Below are positions 52,377 through 61,700 of a stretch of DNA of 64,000 nucleotides, piece after piece. The notes beneath the pieces were generated by a model. The model saw only the letters and a list, made by a program, of their open reading frames with translations, was not told the origin of the DNA and did no database searches. The DNA is from Saccharomonospora marina XMU15. GTDB taxonomy: Bacteria > Actinomycetota > Actinomycetes > Mycobacteriales > Pseudonocardiaceae. Within the stretch, counting starts at the first letter, position 1. Each line of letters starts with the position of its first letter. Location of the stretch: the NCBI RefSeq assembly GCF_000244955.1, contig NZ_CM001439.1, positions 186,001 through 250,000 on the forward strand, given 5' to 3'. The translations under genes and the position numbers were made by a program.

Positions 52377-52711
52377 GCGGCTTCATCGACGTCAACACGA
52401 GCCTGTCGGCGATCATGGCGATGGGAAGCCAGTTCAAGGTTCGGGCCGAGGAGTTCGAGAAGCTCGCCAAACCGACGCAGGAAAAGATCATCGAGCTGAT
52501 CCAGGACATTGGCACTTACGGTGACGACAAGCCGGGAGAAGCCATGCGAGCCCAGCACCCGAAGGCGGACGACATCAAGGCGATCTACGCCAACCACGCC
52601 GGACTGTCCGAATCGGCCGCCCAGATCGGAGACAACGTCAGGTACGTGATGGCTCTCTACGAGGCCGAGGCGCGCAAGAGCAAGGAGGACATGGACGGCG
52701 TGGAGATCTGA
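52373..52711 (+). CDS. Small WXG100-like ESX protein
   Basis: 112 aa. Two helices and a turn with YGDDKPGEAM, where WXG100 proteins have W-G-D-D-x-x-G: a Tyr replaces Trp. Translationally coupled to the YbaB-like gene and 61 bp before the giant gene. Likely a partner for the giant protein's N-domain, analogous to paired Esx chaperones of ESX effectors. Confidence 0.75.
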   Translation: MSGFIDVNTSLSAIMAMGSQFKVRAEEFEKLAKPTQEKIIELIQDIGTYGDDKPGEAMRAQHPKADDIKAIYANHAGLSESAAQIGDNVRYVMALYEAEARKSKEDMDGVEI

Positions 52712-52771
52712 GCGGGCTCTCCGCTGACTTGTTCTCGTGTCCGGTTCATCGCGATGTGAAGGGTGGGTGCG

Positions 52772-55700
52772 TTGGGTTCGAATCCGCTGGACGGACCGAT
52801 CGGCGCATTCGCTCGTCAAATGGAGGACTTCGCCGACAAGATCGACGACTTCATCCGAGCGTGGAACAACTTCCTCGGCTTTCCCGTCGCCGCACCGGTT
52901 ACCCGCACGGCGATGCGGGGCATTCTCGGTGACTACCCCACAGCCGATGAGCTGAAGGTCGCCGAGCTTGTCCGGTTGCTGATCGAAGACTCGCAGAAAA
53001 CCGCCGAGTTCATGCGGGATCTGGCGGCCAAGACCGAGAACGTGCAGTTGTCCTGGCAGAGCCAGGGCGCCGCGCAGAACTTCAGCCAGATCATGGCGAA
53101 GTTCACGGCTGCCGGGGGAGATCTCGCCAAGACCAAACTCAGCCTGACCACGGCCAACGCCGAGTTCTACAAGCAAACCATCCTGGCGAAGAACATGTAC
53201 CAGGCGAACCTGGCGATGCTGGCGTTCGAACTGGGCAGGGCCGCGATGTCGGCGCTTCCGACATTTGGTACCGCGCTGGCGGGCATTCCGATCTCGATGG
53301 CGGCTGCCGCCGCGGCGGCGAGAAGGATCGCGCAGCAGGCACTTGCCGCCGTGTCCCGCATCCGAACCCAGATCATGTTGCGGGAGGTCTTCGTCCCGAC
53401 GGCTCTCGGTGTCGGGCACGTGGCACCTGTGATCGCATCGGCGGCTGGGCGCGGAGCGTTGCGCCTTTCGGGGGGCGCTGCGAGGGGCGCGTGGAACCTC
53501 GGCTCCAAGGGCCTGCGCAGGATGGCGCCCTCGTCGATCGCAGGACGGATAGGTGCCTCCCAGATTCAGCGGCAGCTCATTCGCGATGCGGTAAGGAACG
53601 GAGCCGAACGCGCGGCGATCAGAGAACTGGGCTCGAGGGCCACTCATCGCGCGATCGCCCGGCATCTGACGAGTCAGTTCCGCGGCACGCCGCGCTTGGC
53701 GACGGGTGGTCTGGACGACGTCGCCGCAGCGGCCGCGCGGCAGGCCATGCAGGCACACACGGTTCGCCGGGGCCTGCTCGGTCGAATGGCACTCGGCAGC
53801 ACAACGGTTGCGCCTGGCATGAGCACGTGGCGTCTGATCGGCCAGAAGCTCATGGGATACGGCGTACGCAGCGCGTTCACCTTCGGCCTCATGTCCGACC
53901 TGGCAGGTCAGGGCATGACCATGTGGGAAACCAAGGGTCAGGGCGTCTTCGAGTACGAGTACAACGGCGTCTCCACCGTGGCGGCGGTGGTCGGTGCCGG
54001 ACTCGGTGGCGCCCCACTGGGATTCGCCACCACATTACCCGGCTACCTGGTCACCGGCGCGGCAGGCGGTGTGGCGGCCTACTTCGGTGCGATGGGTGTC
54101 ACCGCGGGTCTCGACCCGAACGTGGACTTCCAGCTGCCCGCAAGGGCCACCGCGGGTGCTGACCCGAACGAGTTGACTTGGGCCGAGGTGGGTCAGGCCG
54201 CGCTGGGCGGTGCGCTCGGCGGAGCCTGGGAGAAGTACATCGGCGACGCCTCGTTCAAGGAGATTCCCCACAACCTGGAGGTGTCCCGGAACGCGCTGCG
54301 GGACTTCAGCTTCGACGCTCCGGAGTTCGGCAACCGGTTGGGAACCACCTTCTTCGCGAACACCCCGCCGGCGAACGCGACCCCGGCCGCTGCCGCCGCG
54401 GCGGCACAGGCGGCTTCGGCCGCGACACAGCCCAGCACGAACGCACCACCGGCGAACCAGTCGGGCGGCTCACCGGCCTCCTCCGGTTCCGCCGGGAGAA
54501 CGGCTGGTGGTTCGGCCAGCGGTTCCGCGAACGCCGATGCCGACGGCGGCGGCGACGGCAGTACAGGCGATTCGAGCGGTACGGGTGCCACATCGTCGTC
54601 GGAGGGTGGTCGAACACCCGCACCGCAACCGGTGGCAGCGCCGGCCGCACCTGCCAGCGGCTCCGACACCGCGTCGCCGGGGGAGAGCACCGGCGAGGCG
54701 GTACCCGCCACCCAGGGTGAGGGCGGGCCGGAACCGGCTCCCCAGCCTCGGCAAGCCGAGCCCGGCGGAGATTCGGCGACAGCCGAGGGCGCGCAGCAGT
54801 CCTCGGACGGTGACTCCGGGATCAAGATCACCGATCGGCGTTCGCATGTGGATGCGCTCGGTGAGCGAGACGTGTGGAGTGAGCCAACGCGGCGGGAGTC
54901 TCCCGACGAGCAGGCTGTGGGCCAAGCCGAGTCCACCGCTGACCAGGCGGCTACCACCTCCGACGACGCGGCGGCGAAGGTCACCGATCGGCGTTCACAT
55001 GCGGACGCATTGGGTGATCGGGATGTGTGGAGTGAGCCGGCCCGGCGGGGGTCTCCCGACGAGCAGGCTGCGGGCGAGGGTGAACTCAAGATCACCGACA
55101 CCAGAGCGGCGACCAGCGAGTTGCCCGCAGGCCAGACCGCTGTCAAGGTCGGCGACCTCGTGCAGGGTGAGCCTCGATTGGTGGCTCCGAGGGAACCGCT
55201 GACCGAGACCGCCGACTGGCCCGACGGCCCGAGGATGTTCGCGGCACGAGAGATCCAGGCTCTCGTGCAGAGCGGGCAGGCGTCGATCGATCACGAGACC
55301 GGCGTGGTCACCTTCGGCTCGCCCGATTCGGGTGTGGTGGCCAACGCGCTGCTGTCGCTGGATTCGACGCTGCCACCCGGACACGCCCAGTACATACCGG
55401 CCCAGTTCGAGCTGACTCCCGCGGGCTACGTGGAGACGGCACCCGCGGAATTCCGGTTCTCACCGGAGGTGGACGCATCGTTCACCGCGATGAGCAAGCA
55501 GATCAGGGCGCAGACCAGGGAACTGGTCGAACTGGCGCTGGCCGACGCCAGGGTGTTGAACCCGGGCAACGTGCGGCCGGACCAGGGTTCGGCAGCGGTT
55601 CGCGACGACTCCTCCCGCGACGGTGATGTGCGCAAGGGACTGCCCCGCCTGCTGCACGCACTGAAAGGCGGTGCCATAGCGTCCGGCGTCGAGGAATCCG

Positions 55701-58700
55701 AGGAAACACTGCGGGAAGTCATCGCCGCGTTGCAGGCGGGCGGCTTCACCGACGAGGTCGCCGCGAACTCCCTTCGAGGGTACGTGACTGCTATCGCGGG
55801 CGATCCCGACGAGGGCACGTTGCTGGCTTACTACCGCGACGGCACGGTGGTGCCGTTCGAGGTCGGTGTCAGCACCGAGGTGGAGCCGGGCCAGGTGCGC
55901 AGCACGCCACCGCAATGGCAGCGAGTGGACGGAGCCTGGCGGACGATCAGTGTCGGCACGCTGGAGCTGTCCACAGCCGACACCGCGGAGCAGATGCACG
56001 CGATGCTGCGGGAGGGGCTGCGTGCGCTGCACGACGGGGTACCCGGCAACGGCAACGTCGCGATCGGCGAGCCGGCACAGGGGTTCAACCTGCACGACCT
56101 GGAACGGGCGCTGTCGGCGGAGGAGGTGACCGGCAAGGTCGAGTCGGCGCTGCCGAGCAGTGAACGGCTCGCCGACATGTCTGGCCACTATCAGCGGTAC
56201 CTGGCAGACCTGACAGCGCAAGACCACGACTCAGGGCTACCGAACTCGGCCGAGTTCGTCGCACCGTCAGTTGCCAGGATTCACTTCCCGAGCGCCACCG
56301 TGGACACCTTCGTCGCGGTGCGGCCGGATGTCGAACCCAACACCTACCGGGTCATCCCGCCCAAGCTCGCCGTCGTCGACGGCGCCGTGGTCCAGATCAG
56401 CCCGGCGATGGTGGCCTTCTCCGCGCACGGCCCGGAGGCCGACGCTTCCCAGCGGTTGCTGGCCAGCTTGACCGCCCGCCGCGCGTTCACCGAACTGGGC
56501 CGGATGGTCGAAGGACTGGGGCCGATCGCCAACGGTTCGGTTCCGGTGGCGCTCAACCCCGCCACGATGCCGTTGATGCGTGCCATTGCTTCGGCGCGGC
56601 CCGTTCTCAACTCGGAGCTGCCGGGCACGTCGCTGGCCGACAGCGCCACCGTACTGCCGGACCCGCTCGCCGAGGCGTCCGGCGCCGGTTCCGCCGAGGA
56701 AAGCTACTCGGTGCGGATCCCGGACCAGGCCAATTTCGCCGAACACGCGACCGCGATCCTGGAAAGCGTCGCCGAGTTGGGATACCGGTTGCGCGGTATC
56801 GAGAACGGCTGGCGCCACGGCGACCCCGGCATCGTGGCGAGCTGGCACGACCCCGCCACCGGCCGGTCGATCCGGCTGCGGCTGGAAACTCCCGACGCCA
56901 ACGCCGCTCGCCGTGCCGCCTCCGAGTTGGACCGGTTGGCGCAGAATCCGGACCAGCGAAACCCGCTGCGGCAACACTGGATCGCGGACCAGCGCACGCA
57001 GCTCATCGAGGGCGTAGCCGAGCCGGCCGACGCGGACAGCCTGCTTTCGTTCGACCCCGAACCCAAGCGGCCCAACGCGTGGGACACCGCGCCTGCAACG
57101 CAGACCCCTAGGCTCGGCACCATCGCGGTCAGTGACGCGACACTGGAAGAGATTCTGGCGAGATTCGGGCCGGATGCCACCGCTCCCGGCCTGCCGAGGA
57201 TCGACCCTCGGTTCTTCGCGAGTGATGAGAACGCGCGGTCTGCCGTTCGCGCCATCGTCTCCGATATCGCACGGAATCCGGACACCGTCGTGGGTAGGGA
57301 CAGCGCCGGGTCCTGGGTCGTGCGCGGTGAACGCCACGGGCTGACCTTCGAGGTCGCCGTCGCGCTCAACGGAGATGTGGTGGGAGCCGAACCGCTGACC
57401 GGGCCACACGTGCTGGAAGGCGCGCGGGCTGAGCGAGCACCTGCTCCACAGGTAGACGCTCACGCCGGTGACCGGGTGACAGCCTTGCTTGACGCCGTGC
57501 GGACGGTCGAGAACGCGATGCTGCTGCCGGGAATGGTCCGATCCCCCGCGCAGTTCGATCCGGACAGCCCCGTCCGGTTCGGTGTGCGGTTGCCCGACGG
57601 CACCCGGTTCGCCGACGACGTCCGAGCCGTGGCGGGCAAGCTCACCGAACACGGCTACACGGTGGTCGGGGAGCTGGACAACGCAAGTGCGGCAACCGGT
57701 CACGGCCTGCTGATCGCCTTCCGCGAGCCCGGCAGCGACCGACTGCTCTCCCTACAGTTCAACGCCGAGGCAGCGGGCGAGCCTTCACCCGGGCCCGAGT
57801 TCGTGTCGCTGTCCTCGATCTCGTTCGCCCTACTCGATATCACTTCCGGGATCGAGGGCGCCCAGGTGCTCCTCGATCCCGGTCAGCAGCAGCGTGCGGA
57901 CGCGGCACTGCGGTTTGCCGTGCAGGTGCCCGCCGACAGTTACGTGCGCGACGCGGAGTCGGTGCAGGGCCAGCTGGCCGAGCGTGGCTACCGGTTGGTG
58001 TCCGCGGACATCGCGTGGGGTGACGGGATCGGCTGGGTCACCACGTGGTCGGAGCCAGGCACCGGCCGCACCGTGACGTTGCGGATCAGCACGGCGGAGG
58101 CCGAGTCGTTCGGTAGCGAACTCGCCGACCTGGACCGGCGGCTCGCGCGGACCCCGGCACGAAACGTGCTGGAGCGGCGCTGGCTCCGGCAACGCAGGCG
58201 AGAACTGCTGCACCGGATTCCCGTGCCCGCCGGAGCCGACCGCCTTCGACTTCCCACCCTGCCTACGACCTCGGACGGTGGCCACGCCGGAGCCTCCGCC
58301 ACAGGTGATGACTCGACCGCAGCAGGCCCGGACAGCGAGACCACCGCGCCGGACGGCGGGCGGCCGCCCATCTCGGTGCGACGGCAGCTCGACCGGGCAT
58401 TCACCGTCGTCGTGCACCGAGACCCCTCGGTTTCGCCACTTGAGGCGGCACAGCGGGTAGCGCAGGAGATGCGTTCGGGTTTCGACGCCTGGTCCTCCGA
58501 AGAGGTCGTCGTGACTGTGCCTGCAGGCACGGACCCGGTGGCACTGGGTTTCGATCTGCGATCGTTCGGCAAGGCACTGGCGAGAGAGCTGGGCATCCCC
58601 GGTGTACGGGGGCTGGCTCCGCAAGGCTGGCGGACGCCGCAGTATCCGATCCGCTCGGTCTCGCTGTCCGACGTCGCGCTCGATATCGCCGCCGCCACCA

Positions 58701-61700
58701 TCGGCCCGGACGGCCGTGCGCCCGGCGGCACCGTGCTCAAACGCCAATGGTTCGGTACCGAAGACGTGTCCGCTCGACTGCGTGACGCGATAGAGACGAT
58801 CGCGAAACGGCCCGGCACCGTCTATGCCGAGGGCGACTCCTTGCTGCGGGCGTGGCGGGTCGAGGGCGTCTACGCCGGTGTCACCTTCCAGCTCACCGTC
58901 CGACTCGACGGTTCCGTCGAACAGGTCGAACTGGTCGACGACGGCAGCCCGCACCTCAACCGCATCGCGCCACTGAAGCAGCACGGCGCGAACAACTTCG
59001 AACCTCCGCGCGAGGAAGTCGAGGTGGAGGAGACCGGCCCCGGACAGGCCCGTCCCGAAGCGGTGGCGGACACGATCCCCGGGGGCGAGGTGGTGCCACC
59101 ACTTGCGGTGGGCCTGCGTGACCCCGACCAGGCCGCCGACCTGTCGCAGCCGGAGGTGGATTATGCGGTGGGCTCGGCGTTGTCCCGGCTACGGGGCGAC
59201 ATCGAGGCGGTCGAACTCGAAGCGGACTCGGGCGAGCGGCGGTGGCTGATCGGGCGCCCCGACGGGCTGCGGTGGGAGCTGCGCGTCGCACCGCAGTCGG
59301 GGGTGTCCCGGCTGTCGCTTCCGGAGCTTCGGTCGGTGGACGGCAGGTGGGTGCAGACCGCGCCGATCACCTGGGTGGTGCCCGGACTGCCGACCGATCC
59401 GGCACAACGGGTGGAAATGCTGGAACGGCTGTTGCCGAGTGTGCTGCGTGCCGCCGAGGGCGGTCTGCACGACCTGATTAGGCAGGCACAGCAGGAGACA
59501 TCCGCGCCGTTGCCGCAGCTCGGCGATCTCGTGCCCGAACCAGCGGTTCTGCCGGACGCGGGGGCGGCGGCCGTCGATGGGCTGACTGCCGGCTCACTGT
59601 CGGACAGCATGCGTTCGGCGGTCGGTGAACTCGCGTCGACCGGTGCGGGACTACTCAGCGAGCTGTTCCCAGCCGCGTCGGTGGCGCAGATCCAGCAGGT
59701 GATTGGTGAGCTGGTCACCTCGCTTGTCGCGATCAGCAGCGACGATCTACGTGCCGCCTACGGAGCGGCTGCCGAGGCCGCCTCCGACCAACTCGTCTTT
59801 CCGCTGGGTGATCCCTCGGCGCGCATGGTGCTGCGCTTGCCGCAGGACGGCAGAGTGGAGCAGCTCCGCGTGGACGTGCCGACGGAGTTGTTCGATCCTG
59901 TTCGGGGGAAGCTGATCCCGACGTCCATCGGCGATTTCGCGGCTGCGGTTGTTCACGGGGCGGCATTCGTTCTGAGCGGACCATCCAGCGAGCTGTCCGC
60001 GCAGGTGGACATGGCGGCACGCGGGATCGCCGCGAACAACGCCGAGGAGCGGTTCCGGTCGTTGCTGCTGGAAGGTTACTCAGTCCAGGGCGAATCCGTA
60101 TCGGATCATGAGGGCAGCGCACTCGACCCGCGAACGGTCGAACGTGCTATTCATGCGCAACTGCCTGGCCATCGACTCACCGTAGCGGCAAGCCAGAGAC
60201 AACAGGGTGAGCTTCAGCTGGAGATTCGCTACGGGGAATCCGAACCGTTCACCGAAACCGTGCCCGAGAGCGAGTTGCGGCGGTTGGGTGAGTTCGCACC
60301 GGCTTTGGTCGCGGAAAGAGTTGAACGGATCGTGTTGTCGCGACTGCGCGACAACACGATGACGCCCGATGTCACGCCGGACAACCGCCGGGCCGCCGAA
60401 TCCCCGGGTTCGTGGGTCGGTGAGGTGGCCCTGACACAGCTGCGCAGGCAGCTCGGGGACTCGGTCCTCGACGTGCGAATGATCAAGTACGCGAACACCG
60501 ACCAACTGTGGTTGCGGTTCACCGACTCGGAAGGGCAGCAGTTCCGCGTGCGGATAGCTGCCCGACACGGTCTTTCCGAGCCGCGGCTGGTGCTGTCCGG
60601 ACCGGACCCGAACGCCTACCGCCTTGAACTGCCTTCCGGTTTGAGTGAGGACAACCAACTGCGGGCGATAGTCGCGAAGTTGCCCACCGTGGTGGCGTTC
60701 CGCGCGGACGTGCAAGGACTCGGTTCGATGCCGCCGAACGGTTTCGAACGCATGTTGGGGCAGCTGCTGGCCGATCCCGATCTTGTGCAACGCATGCTCG
60801 ACTACACAGAGGCCGACTTGCGTGCTGTTTACGAGCGCTTCGGTGTCGACACGCTTCTCGCGATGCGCGCAGCGGTGGTGCACGGAATCGAGTACGTGAA
60901 CTGGACCGCGTACCTGCACGGCTTCTTCACGCGCGGGTCCGATGATCCAGCGGTCCGCACTGCCCTTTCCAGCTCGCTGAATGCGGCATTGGCCTATGTC
61001 TGGTCCCAGCCGCCGCCCGCTGATGTCGCGGAGGCGGCGTCCTGGTTCGGGTTCGACCGCGACGATCCGGCCGAGGTCGCCCGCTTCACGGAGTTGTTGG
61101 CAGCAGAAGGTCTTCCCATAGATCTCAGGGCCGACGAGCTGCTGACACTGCGCCACGTAGCCGCCGACCTGATGGCACTGCACCGGCTGCTGACACCCGC
61201 CGAGCGGCAGGCGTTTCTGGAGCAGCACCCCGGCTGGCTCGGTGAGGCCGTCAGGATCCGGCCCCAGTGGCTGGAGCCGCTTGCCTTCGTCGCGCACTCG
61301 GACACCGATGTGGTTCCCGACGCCATTGCCGACATTCAGCGGCTCGATACCAAGGACCAGGAGATCCTGGCCCGGGCTGCCGAGTTGGTGGTGCGGCAGT
61401 GGGGCCCCGACACGGTCACACCCGAGACTTTGCGCCGCGTCGGCGCCGTCATCTACCTGCACGGGCTCGGTGCCGGTGCATGGCTCACGGCACAACTGCC
61501 CGGCGCGGACGTGGCGGTCGGCCTCACCGAGCGCAACATCGCCGCGGAGATCGGCATCGAATCGGTCGCCCACCACATCCCGTTGGCCACCGGCGAGCGG
61601 GTGGTGCGCTCGACCCAATCCATGGCGGAATTGCTCGCCCGCGTTCAGGACCCGGACGCGAGTTCCGAACCACCGACCATCGACACCCTCGTGGCGGACT

